Below, in pieces: positions 1-6,930 of a DNA stretch of 38,592 nt. The notes below the pieces were generated by a model. That model saw nothing but the letters and a program-made list of their open reading frames with translations, searched no databases and was not told the DNA's origin. This DNA is from Planctomycetota bacterium (GTDB taxonomy: Bacteria; Planctomycetota; Phycisphaerae; FEN-1346), in assembly GCA_030602705.1 (NCBI GenBank), contig JAUVZF010000036.1, positions 1 to 38,592 on the forward strand, given 5' to 3'. Each line of letters begins with the position of its first letter. Positions within the stretch are counted from its first letter, which is position 1. A program made the position numbers and the translations under genes.

Positions 1-10
1 GCCACCGCGC

Positions 11-33
11 TGTAGCGCCCGTCCGGGCGGCCG
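11..33. repeat. Partial copy of the 72/89-bp palindromic repeat
   Basis: This stretch is the reverse complement, with one mismatch, of the 3' ends of the repeats at 11472-11543 and 11558-11629 (TGTAGCGCCCG followed by a CGGGCGGCCG arm). It shows that half-units of that family occur alone. Confidence 0.6.
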
Positions 34-69
34 TGAGCCCGGGGGGCCTGAGGCACGCGCCGGGCATGG

Positions 70-145
70 GCGCGGCGGGTCTCCGCACCCGCCGCGCTAC
101 GAGGTGTCGGCGTGTGGTCGCGGCGGGTCGGGAGACCCACCGCGC
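70..145. repeat. Two hairpins of the GGGA/CTCC-loop palindrome family
   Basis: The first hairpin (70-97) has 11-base arms GCGCGGCGGGT and ACCCGCCGCGC around a CTCCGC loop. The second (about 119-144) has arms CGCGGCGGGTC and GACCCACCGCG around a GGGA loop, with one mismatch. The same palindrome recurs at 14767-14835, 18003-18030 and 33256-33338. It lies just beyond the 3' end of the minus-strand gene ending at 168, where it could help end transcription, but no T-run follows. Confidence 0.75.
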
Positions 146-167
146 AGCACGCGCCCGCGCTGCCCTG

Positions 168-797
168 CTACGACCGCGCCCGGCGCAGGACCTCCATCAC
201 CTTCTTCGCGTTCGGCACCTTTGCAATGAGCATTTCTCTCTCGGCGGTGGCGGCCGTTGCGACCGTGACCGTGCCAACCCCGAAGAGCCGTTCGAGGGGC
301 CCCTGGCGCAGCCCGAGTTCACGGATGTCGGCGGTCCGGACTTCCTGCTGGACCCGTCGGAGGTACCCGGTCCGCCGAATGACCCGCCGTTTCGTGACGG
401 TATACCGGGTCGCCCGCCGCCGCAGTTCCCAATCGGCTGCCAGGACCAGACAAACCCACGCGCCCAGCAGGAAAGGCCACCCCACAAGCGCCGCCACAAT
501 CAGGTTGCCGAGGAAGGCGAGTCCGACAAGCACATAGCGCGGCACATACGGCAGGACGGAGGGGGATGCGGACCACAGAACCACCTCCGCATCTTTCGGA
601 GCGTCGGGAGCGGACCGTGGCGCGCCCTCCGGGGCACCGATCGCGGCGCCCGCGATTCCGGAAGCCGATGACGCCGCATCCGAGGCGAGACGCCGGCAGC
701 ACTCCTCGCAGACCACGTGGTCCTGCCAGAGATAGGCCTGCTCCAGGCGACCGATCCGTCGCCCGCAGTTCTCGCAGGGCTCGACCTGGACTGCCAT
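168..797 (-). CDS. Zinc-ribbon / bacterial PH-domain membrane protein
   Basis: A 209-residue protein. The N-terminus holds a small zinc-ribbon-like module (C8-x2-C11, C30-x2-C33 plus C34). An Ala/Pro-rich linker follows, then two hydrophobic segments (about 86-125), then a basic segment (RYTVTKRRVIRRTGYL) typical of the bacterial PH-like fold (bPH2, formerly DUF304, YdbS-like). I read it as a membrane protein with a cytoplasmic PH-like domain; its molecular role is unknown. The start at 797 was chosen because AAGGAG lies six bases upstream (804-809); an in-frame start 39 bases earlier lacks such a site. The zinc-ribbon plus bPH2 combination is the unusual point. Family call fairly sure, function not. 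Confidence 0.8.
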   Translation of the reverse strand: MAVQVEPCENCGRRIGRLEQAYLWQDHVVCEECCRRLASDAASSASGIAGAAIGAPEGAPRSAPDAPKDAEVVLWSASPSVLPYVPRYVLVGLAFLGNLIVAALVGWPFLLGAWVCLVLAADWELRRRATRYTVTKRRVIRRTGYLRRVQQEVRTADIRELGLRQGPLERLFGVGTVTVATAATAEREMLIAKVPNAKKVMEVLRRARS

Positions 798-884
798 CGG
801 CGTCTCCTTCGCGCGGCAAGTGTACCAGCCGCCCACCGCTCACACCACTTCTGAAGCGGCCACCTGGAAGAAGGCCCTGCCGCC

Positions 885-1151
885 CTACCCCGTAGCGTGA
901 AACAGGGCCGACGCCGGCGCCGTTTGCTTGGCCACACCGGGCCCCTCGTACTTGACGCTGAGGCTCGGCGTACTTCGGCCGCCGCCGTAGCGGCAGCGCA
1001 GCCGGATCGGCTGGAGGCCGGCCTCCAGCGCCACGCGCGCGGCCCATTCCCGGTACGGGCCCAGGCCCGTCGTGTCGATGAGGTCGGACCGCGTAGACGG
1101 CGACGTGGTGTGGCTTACGCCCGCATCTCGACGAACAGGCGGCGGATCCAC
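885..1151 (-). pseudogene. C-terminal relic of a PA14-domain protein
   Basis: The reading frame ending at 885 encodes a recognisable end of a PA14 domain: GLGPYREWAARVALEAGL, then PIRLRCRYGGGR, then YEGPG and PASALF. These match the usual 'LxAGxHPIRVxYxxGGG ... WxGPG ... IPASALF' pattern of PA14 domains in planctomycetal proteins. Third-position G/C is very high from about 1088 down to the stop but not upstream. Only the last 65 or so residues of a roughly 140-residue domain remain, and the upstream DNA is occupied by the small membrane-protein gene (stop at 1115). I therefore read it as a decayed gene 3' end. An unnoticed frameshift joining it to upstream sequence is the alternative. Confidence 0.55.
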
Positions 1152-1333
1152 TCCGGAGTGGACCGGTTGAACCGCTCGATGTGCTTACGCCGGGTGAAGT
1201 AATACAGCGCCATGCCCCCCTGGAAACACGCGCTCAGCCCGATAACCAGCGAATAGAACCCGTAGGTCACAATCGGCGCCCACCGCAGGACAAGATCGTT
1301 GATCGCCCCGGCCATCTCCGGCACGGCAGACAA
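1115..1333 (-). CDS. Small membrane protein, N-terminus probably frameshifted
   Basis: At least 72 residues, with one clear membrane segment (YGFYSLVIGLSACFQ followed by GGMALYYF) and a basic C-terminal tail (RRKHIERFNRSTPEW). Codon third positions are strongly G/C, supporting real coding. The listed start is a TTG at 1331-1333; an ATG lies at 1313-1315. The frame stays open and coding-like upstream to about 1417 (residues LSPEVQAQL directly precede the TTG) without a normal start. A second frame beginning with ATG at 1421, with AAGGG upstream, is also coding-like until about 1360. The natural gene is thus probably about 100 residues from 1421, with a one-base shift near 1360. No homologous family recognised. 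Confidence 0.55.
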   Translation of the reverse strand: MSAVPEMAGAINDLVLRWAPIVTYGFYSLVIGLSACFQGGMALYYFTRRKHIERFNRSTPEWIRRLFVEMRA

Positions 1334-1510
1334 CTGGGCCTGGACTTCGGGCGACAGGGCGGCCGCCCGCGATGCCGATCTCCACAGGCGGCTCGCTGCG
1401 GCGAGCGGCGTCTGCCCTCATACCGTATCGCCCTTCCAGGGGGCGGAAAATCGGCAGAAATGCACGATAACGCGGATGAAGGACCGTCCGTCTGCAGACC
1501 GCGGCGCGGC

Positions 1511-2836
1511 TTACGTCTCACCGTACTCGGCGCGTTTGGCCTTGCGCCGACTCACCAGGTACACCGGCACGCCCGCCAGCAGCACGGCCACGCCGACCAC
1601 CGCCCCTAACGCCCGATAATCGAGGCTTCGATAGAGCATCCAGGCACACATCCCGCAGAAGACGACGACCGTCACGGGATAAAGCGGCACGCGGAACGGC
1701 CGCTCGACGTCCGGCTCTTTCACGCGCAGCACGAACACCGCCACACCCGTCAGCAGGAAGAACGCCCAGAACGCCGGTGCTGTGTACGTGACGGCTTCCT
1801 CGAACCCCGACCCCAACCGCTCGCGCAAGCCCCCGCCGAGGCCCGGCAGGAGGATCAGCACGACCGCAATCGCGCTCTGCACCAGGATCGCCGCCGCAGG
1901 CGTGCCGAACCGCCGGCTCCACCGGCCCAGTGCGCGGAAGAGCCGATGATCTTCGCCCAGTCCGCAAATCGACCGCGCACCCGTGAAAATGCACCCGTTC
2001 ATCGCCCCCAGCGCCGAGATCGCCACCAGAACGCTGACGGCGGCGCCTCCGGCCGGCCCAAACACCTTGGTGATCGCGTCGGCCGCCACCGCGCTCGTCT
2101 TGCCCATCGCGTCGAAGCCCAGCACGTGCAGATACGCCACGTTCACCGCCACGTAGACCACCGTCAGGAGGGCGATGCTCCCGACGAGCAGCCAGAGGGT
2201 GTTGCGGCTGGGCTTTTTCAGTTCCCCCGCCACGTAGGCCGCTTCGTTCCACCCGCCGAACGTGTAGAGGACGAAGATCATCGCCAAGCCGAAGCCCGCC
2301 AGACCCGGACCATCCCCCGCCGCAGCGGGCGCGGCCTGAGGCGCCTCTGCGGCCCGCGCGAAGGTGAAACCCACCACCGCAATCGCCAGAACCCCCGCCA
2401 CTTTCACCGCCGTCAGGACGTTCTGCGTCCATTTGCCCGTCTTCAGGCCCACTACGTTGGTCGCCGTCAGCGCCATCGTGGCGGCAACGGCCCAGATCAG
2501 CGATCCCGCATCGCCCACCGGCACGAGCCGCACCATGTAATCGCCGAAGACATACGCCGTGGCGGCTATGGTGCCCGTCTGGATGACCGTCATTCGTGCC
2601 CAGACGAACAGGAACGATACCGCCCCGCCGAAAGATCGCTCCAGATACACGTACTCGCCGCCCACTCGCGGGTAGGCGGCCGCAAGTTCCGCGTACGTCA
2701 GCGCCCCGCAGAAGCAGAGCAGCCCGCCAAGCACCCAGGCCGCCAGCATCAGCGTTGGTGTGGGCGTCATCGCCGCCACCAGCGACGGCGCCCGGAAGAT
2801 GCCCACGCCGATAACGATGCCCACGACGACGCACAT
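1511..2836 (-). CDS. APC-family amino acid/polyamine permease
   Basis: Multi-pass inner-membrane transporter of the amino acid-polyamine-organocation superfamily. Transmembrane segment 1 carries the family signature GIVIGVGIF, followed by the alternating hydrophobic segments expected for about 12 helices, ending in a short basic tail. The substrate cannot be read from sequence. The frame continues upstream of the ATG at 2836 to a stop at 2954-2956, and that extension encodes RHLSLLDAMCVVVGIVIG, the normal run-in to helix 1. The true protein therefore almost certainly begins near 2905-2912, but no ATG, GTG or TTG exists there. An AAGGGGG stretch sits just upstream of an ATC at about 2905, which may be the start, or there is a sequence error. 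Family call is secure. Confidence 0.88.
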   Translation of the reverse strand: MCVVVGIVIGVGIFRAPSLVAAMTPTPTLMLAAWVLGGLLCFCGALTYAELAAAYPRVGGEYVYLERSFGGAVSFLFVWARMTVIQTGTIAATAYVFGDYMVRLVPVGDAGSLIWAVAATMALTATNVVGLKTGKWTQNVLTAVKVAGVLAIAVVGFTFARAAEAPQAAPAAAGDGPGLAGFGLAMIFVLYTFGGWNEAAYVAGELKKPSRNTLWLLVGSIALLTVVYVAVNVAYLHVLGFDAMGKTSAVAADAITKVFGPAGGAAVSVLVAISALGAMNGCIFTGARSICGLGEDHRLFRALGRWSRRFGTPAAAILVQSAIAVVLILLPGLGGGLRERLGSGFEEAVTYTAPAFWAFFLLTGVAVFVLRVKEPDVERPFRVPLYPVTVVVFCGMCAWMLYRSLDYRALGAVVGVAVLLAGVPVYLVSRRKAKRAEYGET

Positions 2837-3198
2837 GGCATCGAGGAGCGAAAGGTGCCGCTTCGGCCCGGCGGCGGCGTCCGGGGTGGCGTTGGCCCGT
2901 TCGATTGAGATGACGTATCCCCCTTTTCCGCCCAGCCGAATCCTGCCGCCACGTTATTGCATTGCCGGTGACGTGGCAAGAAAAAGGCGCCAATCGTCAT
3001 GGCGTGCGGCACGTGAGCCCGTGGCCGGCGTGCATTTGTGGTCTGACATGCGGCAGACTGCATAAGACTTACGTCGATTTTCACCTTGCCGAAACACCCA
3101 AATTCGCGTTTTTTTTGGTTCCGAGCGTTGATTCTGGGCCGTGAAGGGCGATTTGGCCTCAAATGTTAAGATAGGTAAGGCAAAACGCGCTGGTTTTT

Positions 3199-3262
3199 GT
3201 TCCGTTTTTGCGATTTATGTGTCCGTTTTTGTCCGTTTTTGTTCCGTTTTGTTCCGTTTTTG
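3199..3262. repeat. Tandem TCCGTTTTTGT repeats
   Basis: About five imperfect copies of a (G)TCCGTTTTTGT unit, 10-12 bases each, lie in a T-rich, gene-free gap. The strand-biased run (no C-rich counterpart) resembles slippage-derived minisatellite DNA. The rest of 2837-3198 shows no convincing gene or site. Confidence 0.7.
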
Positions 3263-3346
3263 ATGGGTTTTTGAGGGGGCGAAATTGATGTAAGTCACCA
3301 TGCCACAATGGCAGGCCGGACGGGAGGGCCGCAGGGACCGAAAAGT

Positions 3347-3402
3347 TGTTAGAGTTCTAACAAAATGGAGAGAGGGGTGAGAATTTTGTTAGAGTTCTAA
3401 CA
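3347..3402. repeat. Two identical palindromes TGTTAGAGTTCTAACA
   Basis: Perfect palindromic arms (TGTTAGA / TCTAACA, GT centre) occur at 3347-3362 and 3387-3402, exactly 40 bases apart centre to centre. The second extends to ten-base arms TTTTGTTAGA / TCTAACAAAA. Two-fold symmetry and near-integral helical spacing would suit a dimeric DNA-binding protein, but no promoter or gene start is adjacent, so this is not called an operator. Confidence 0.7.
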
Positions 3403-3485
3403 AAACGGCAGGGAATGGGGAATAGGGGATGGGGCAAAGGTAATTTCCGAGCCGCGAGCGCAAGGGAGCGCGTACTTGCAGGGCC

Positions 3486-3548
3486 AATGACGAATGACGA
3501 ATGACAAATGACGAATGATAAATGCCGAATGCCGAATGCCAAATGCCC
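3486..3548. repeat. 7-bp minisatellite (AATGACG/AATGCCG, nine units)
   Basis: Nine consecutive 7-base units of the form AATGMCN. A related 7-base array (ATTGCGG/AATGCGG) occurs at 8061-8088, on the other side of the AT-richer gene cassette. Confidence 0.85.
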
Positions 3549-3577
3549 GCCAGCGGCGGGGGAAAGGGGGAAAGCCA

Positions 3578-3667
3578 ATTGCGGACTTGTCCTCCGAAGC
3601 CTTGGCGAAGGAGGATTGCGGACTTGTCCTCCGGCCTGTCCGGCGTAGCCTTGGCGAAGGAGGATTG
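3578..3667. repeat. Two copies of a palindromic 'FAKASEDK' repeat
   Basis: Two head-to-tail copies (about 3578-3616 and 3615-3667) of a unit built on TCCTCCG...CCTTGGCGAAGGAGGA, near-palindromic. Read on the minus strand it yields the peptide SSFAKASEDK, a hallmark of spurious reading frames that arise from this kind of widespread intergenic repeat. It is not a gene. Confidence 0.7.
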
Positions 3668-3755
3668 AACGGGAACGGGTCTAACCGCAAAGCACGCGGG
3701 GACTCGAATTAAGTCGCGCGCCCCCGGAACACGAACCCCGCCCCATCCCTCGGCA

Positions 3756-5003
3756 TCAGGAATTTCTAGATCTTGGTTTGCTAAGAAGCACGATTGTCTC
3801 TCGGGATGGCCTTCGGCCAAACTTCCCCATTTGCTGGGCGCTGTTGCCCCGATAACGGACCGCCAGCAGTCTGTCGCAACCCAAACCGGCATTCTCGGCA
3901 ATCTCGGCGGTTAGCTTATCAACCGGGATTCTGACTCCGCAGTACTGAGCGTTACCCAAGACGAGAGCGATTCGTGCCTTAGGTCGGCAGACCCGCTCGA
4001 TCTCGCGCAGGCAAAGGTGCATATCAAGGAAGTAGCCTTCCAGCATTCGCACGATCTTCCTTTCGAGCCCCTTCTTCTTGAGGCAAGCCGTGATTCTCAG
4101 GAGACGCTCTGGAGGTTGGTAGTCAGCATGGCATGGGCGTTGTGGCCGAGCCTCCGGGTGGGAGTGGAAACTCTGGTACCGGAGTTGTCTGGTTGCTTCC
4201 CAGTCCAGAAACTGCAACATCAACTCGACCCCGAAGACCCGGGTGTAGTCGTGACGGTTCGGATACGGGGGGGAGGTGATGACAGCGGAGAACGAGGACG
4301 CACGGTCCGGCAATTCTCGCGCGTCCGCCATCTTGACGCGCCATTCAGCGCGCCGAGGAAGACGGACACTGTCCAGGTCCGCAAGCATCTCCGCCACACG
4401 GTGGCGCAGTGTTGAGGGAATGCTCCTGACATTGGAGCGTTGTACGACCCATTTCAGCCACCCACCGGACGCCACAGCGCGGCTGTACTTCGGCACAATG
4501 CTAAGCAGGGCCAAGCGGAAGAAGTCTCTCTCTGCTCTTGAGCAGGCCAACTCGGCGATCTGCTGCGCGATTGAGTCGAAGGCCGCAAGCAGCTTGCCCG
4601 GCAGCGCCCTGTTCACCAATTCGGGATATGGCTTCGCAGGCCTGCTCCATGAAGTGGGATCGATCGCATCTTGGAGTGCCTGCCAAGCACATCGTAGGCG
4701 CTGCTTGGAGTAGTTGGCAATCTTCACGCGGGCCGCCAGAACAGCCACCGGAGAGATGTCGTAGCCACAAGCCGGGACGCCCTTCTCCTTAGCTGCCAGA
4801 AGGGTGGTGCCAGCACCGGCGAAAGGGTCGATGATGGTGTCCGCTTGGCCTAGGTGCCATTGGTCGATGAGTCCGTGGACTAACCGGCTGGTGAAGCTGT
4901 GAGGAAAGACATACCAGCGGTGTATAGGCCTGCTCCTCAGGGCCTTGGGTGTGACCCAACGCCCCCACCCATCTAGTCTTCTTATCTCGTATGCCGGTGT
5001 CAT
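3756..5003 (-). CDS. DNA methyltransferase (amino-group, SPPY type)
   Basis: A 415-residue S-adenosylmethionine-dependent DNA amino-methyltransferase. The AdoMet-binding motif I is DPFAGAGTT (59-67) and the catalytic motif IV is TSPPY (243-247). The SPPY form is commonest in N4-cytosine enzymes but also occurs in some N6-adenine enzymes, so the methylated base is open. Motif I precedes motif IV by about 180 residues, leaving room for a target-recognition region between them; the N-terminal PIHRWYVFPHSF stretch looks family-specific. It is the last gene of the four-gene minus-strand cassette, 11 bases after the PIN gene. A stand-alone methyltransferase is possible, but the tight packing suggests it protects host DNA from a partner nuclease or marks DNA for it. 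No classical restriction endonuclease is adjacent. Confidence 0.88.
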   Translation of the reverse strand: MTPAYEIRRLDGWGRWVTPKALRSRPIHRWYVFPHSFTSRLVHGLIDQWHLGQADTIIDPFAGAGTTLLAAKEKGVPACGYDISPVAVLAARVKIANYSKQRLRCAWQALQDAIDPTSWSRPAKPYPELVNRALPGKLLAAFDSIAQQIAELACSRAERDFFRLALLSIVPKYSRAVASGGWLKWVVQRSNVRSIPSTLRHRVAEMLADLDSVRLPRRAEWRVKMADARELPDRASSFSAVITSPPYPNRHDYTRVFGVELMLQFLDWEATRQLRYQSFHSHPEARPQRPCHADYQPPERLLRITACLKKKGLERKIVRMLEGYFLDMHLCLREIERVCRPKARIALVLGNAQYCGVRIPVDKLTAEIAENAGLGCDRLLAVRYRGNSAQQMGKFGRRPSRETIVLLSKPRSRNS

Positions 5004-5014
5004 TGAACGGGCTC

Positions 5015-5761
5015 TTATCGTACCTTGGAAACCCTCGGCAGGCGGACTTCTGAAGTCTGAAGGGCCGTTGCTTTTGCTACAAGACGCACGAGATCTGGTC
5101 TAATGCGTTTGAAGTAATCCCGCTCCTCAGGGCGTGCCCCACCAGGATTCTGTATGCTGGTGATTATCGACCTGAGATACCTGTCGTACGTAATCACCTC
5201 ATCCGCCATTTCGAGTAGAGAACTGGCAAAAACAAGGCTGTCCCCGGCATCCAGAAAAACATACTCCAGCATTTTTTCGGCCAGAATCCACACGTCCCTC
5301 ATTCTCGTAGGATCAGCCCTGTTGACTGCAATGCCATACGCCTCACAGGCCACCTCACACGTCTCAGCCGCGCCTTTTGCGGCTCGGTAGGCCGCCTCAT
5401 CGAGGCGAGCCAGAATCTCTCGCTCGTCGATTCGGTTCCACATGCGCTGCGGCGTTCCCTCGCGTGCCGCGCTTATAATCGCCTTGCCGCGAAGGAGACC
5501 GGCAACTAACTCCAAGCATGTGATCGGCGAATACACCACGCGGGCACCAGATTCACACTTGGAGCGGAGAAACTCAACGATCTGGCGCCCTTGCTTCACG
5601 TTGTCTTGGGCGCGGCCCTTGAATTCATTTCGGATCACCTGATCGGGATCCTTGGTCGATTTGCCTATCGGCCGGAGCTTGTACTTCCGAACCAATCCCA
5701 GGTAGAGGCGCATGTAATGAAAGGCGTTTGTGTCTAAGAACAAGACAGGCTCGTGGGACAT
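5015..5761 (-). CDS. PIN-domain nuclease-like protein
   Basis: A 248-residue protein that opens with VLFLDTNAFHY, the first strand and first acidic residue (D10) of a PIN domain. A central acidic site (SPITCLELV) follows, and the late block LDAGDSLVFASSLLEMADEV then ITYDRYL supplies the remaining acidic residues. These metal-binding carboxylates define PIN ribonucleases (VapC-like), but the protein is longer than VapC (about 130), with a helical insertion at 30-75. The start at 5761 was chosen because its ATG overlaps the upstream ATPase stop (TAATG), implying translational coupling; an upstream extension lies inside the ATPase gene. Substrate could be RNA or DNA. It is a plausible effector of the cassette. 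There is no small antitoxin gene beside it, which argues against a simple VapBC pair. Confidence 0.75.
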   Translation of the reverse strand: MSHEPVLFLDTNAFHYMRLYLGLVRKYKLRPIGKSTKDPDQVIRNEFKGRAQDNVKQGRQIVEFLRSKCESGARVVYSPITCLELVAGLLRGKAIISAAREGTPQRMWNRIDEREILARLDEAAYRAAKGAAETCEVACEAYGIAVNRADPTRMRDVWILAEKMLEYVFLDAGDSLVFASSLLEMADEVITYDRYLRSIITSIQNPGGARPEERDYFKRIRPDLVRLVAKATALQTSEVRLPRVSKVR

Positions 5762-6927
5762 TACGCTTCTCCCTGCCGTGGGCGGGGATACGCCCTGCCC
5801 TCGATCTGCTTCAGAAACCCTCTCTTGAATGGCATAGGTTTGCCGCGAGCGCTCCCTATCGCATAGAAGCAAATCTTCACAAGTCGCCTTGGGCTCGACC
5901 TGTTGGCCGGACTCAGGATCGAGGTCAGATCATCCGGGAAGGGGAACAGCCGGTTGCCGGGTTTGAATCCCGGCAGACGGGCAGCCTTGAGCCGGTTCTC
6001 CACCAACGTCTTTGCTTCACGAACCGTTAGCGGCCGGATCGTTAGCAGGTACTTGCCCTGCGCAGTGAATCTCTGCCACAAGGCAGGTTCGAGCGCCTGT
6101 GTTTTGTCCACCGCGTCGGGCGTCATTGCGACCACTAGCCACAGGTCTTCCTCCGTAAGGTTTATGAGTCGCTTCAGCGTCGCCAGGTATTCGTGTGCTT
6201 CGCGCCGGGTAAGACGCTTGAGTAGCGACACTTCTTCGAATTCATCGATTAGGAACGCTACCGCCTTGATGTTGGCGGCGAGACGGAGAGTTTTCAGAAT
6301 CGCCCCAAAATAGGGGGCTTCTTCGCGCTCAGCGACCAATGCGTTCCGCCTGCCGGCAACGAAGTCCCGGTATTCAAAGTAAGGTTTGGTTGGGGTGTCG
6401 GCTACGAGTTGCGCGAGACGGTACGCAATCTCTCCACGCGTGGTTATGTTGGCCTCGACGATTGCATGTTGAAGCCTTGCGAGAACGACCTCACGCTTCT
6501 GCCCACGTCGCTTCCGCAGGAAGTCCTCGAAGCCCGTTCCAAAAAAGGTACGTGGGTACGGCCCGACATGTGTCGACACGAGTTCCCACAGTGACTTCGC
6601 GAAATCCTTCCGCCCGATCTGGCGCAACAGGGCATTCGCCAAGTCGTAGAACTGCACGCCCGGATTATCGAAATAGAAGGCCCTGATGCGCCGGCGGGGC
6701 AACTCCACGCGTTGCAGCCATTGCAGGATATAGGTTTTTCCGCTTCCGTACTCCCCAGATATGGCGATGGCCTTCACACCGTGCGCCCCAGCAAGTTGGT
6801 CCAACTGGGCCCTGAGTTCACCTTGCCACTTGGCAGGAAACCAGAAACGCTCTTGCACAGGGGCACCACTTGCCGACGGTTCAAACGGATTGAACTCAAG
6901 CCCCAGCCTCTTGAGCGGAGTCCCCAT
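5761..6927 (-). CDS. AAA-type P-loop ATPase of the putative defence cassette
   Basis: A 388-residue ATPase. Walker A is GEYGSGKT (58-65), Walker B is FLIDEFEE (225-232). A sensor-1-like strand (LWLVVAMTPD) follows, and a C-terminal SSPRRLVKIC segment resembles the sensor-2/arginine region of Orc1/Cdc6- or BrxD-like ATPases. The N-terminal FNPFEPS is typical of ExeA/TniB/Orc-like 'NPF' starts. This fold usually loads or switches a partner on DNA. It starts three bases after the previous gene (AGGAGAG ribosome site within that gene's end) and overlaps the PIN gene by one base. I infer that it senses or powers the cassette. Exact family is not recognised. Confidence 0.8.
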   Translation of the reverse strand: MGTPLKRLGLEFNPFEPSASGAPVQERFWFPAKWQGELRAQLDQLAGAHGVKAIAISGEYGSGKTYILQWLQRVELPRRRIRAFYFDNPGVQFYDLANALLRQIGRKDFAKSLWELVSTHVGPYPRTFFGTGFEDFLRKRRGQKREVVLARLQHAIVEANITTRGEIAYRLAQLVADTPTKPYFEYRDFVAGRRNALVAEREEAPYFGAILKTLRLAANIKAVAFLIDEFEEVSLLKRLTRREAHEYLATLKRLINLTEEDLWLVVAMTPDAVDKTQALEPALWQRFTAQGKYLLTIRPLTVREAKTLVENRLKAARLPGFKPGNRLFPFPDDLTSILSPANRSSPRRLVKICFYAIGSARGKPMPFKRGFLKQIEGRAYPRPRQGEA

Positions 6928-6930
6928 GGC

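Noticed and set aside
33..671. Open frame on the plus strand opposite the PH-domain gene
   Set aside because: It is the antisense of a better-supported gene, with proline/arginine-rich low-information sequence.
2962..3144. Possible 60-residue plus-strand gene in the gap before the cassette
   Set aside because: No ribosome site, low coding character and no recognisable motif.
3389..3901. Minus-strand peptide with SSFAKA...DK repeats
   Set aside because: The frames come from the palindromic repeats and 7-bp minisatellite at 3486-3667, not from a gene.
5015..5761. VapC toxin of a toxin-antitoxin pair
   Set aside because: PIN fold present, but the protein is twice the usual VapC length and no small antitoxin gene precedes it; the partner is a large ATPase gene.
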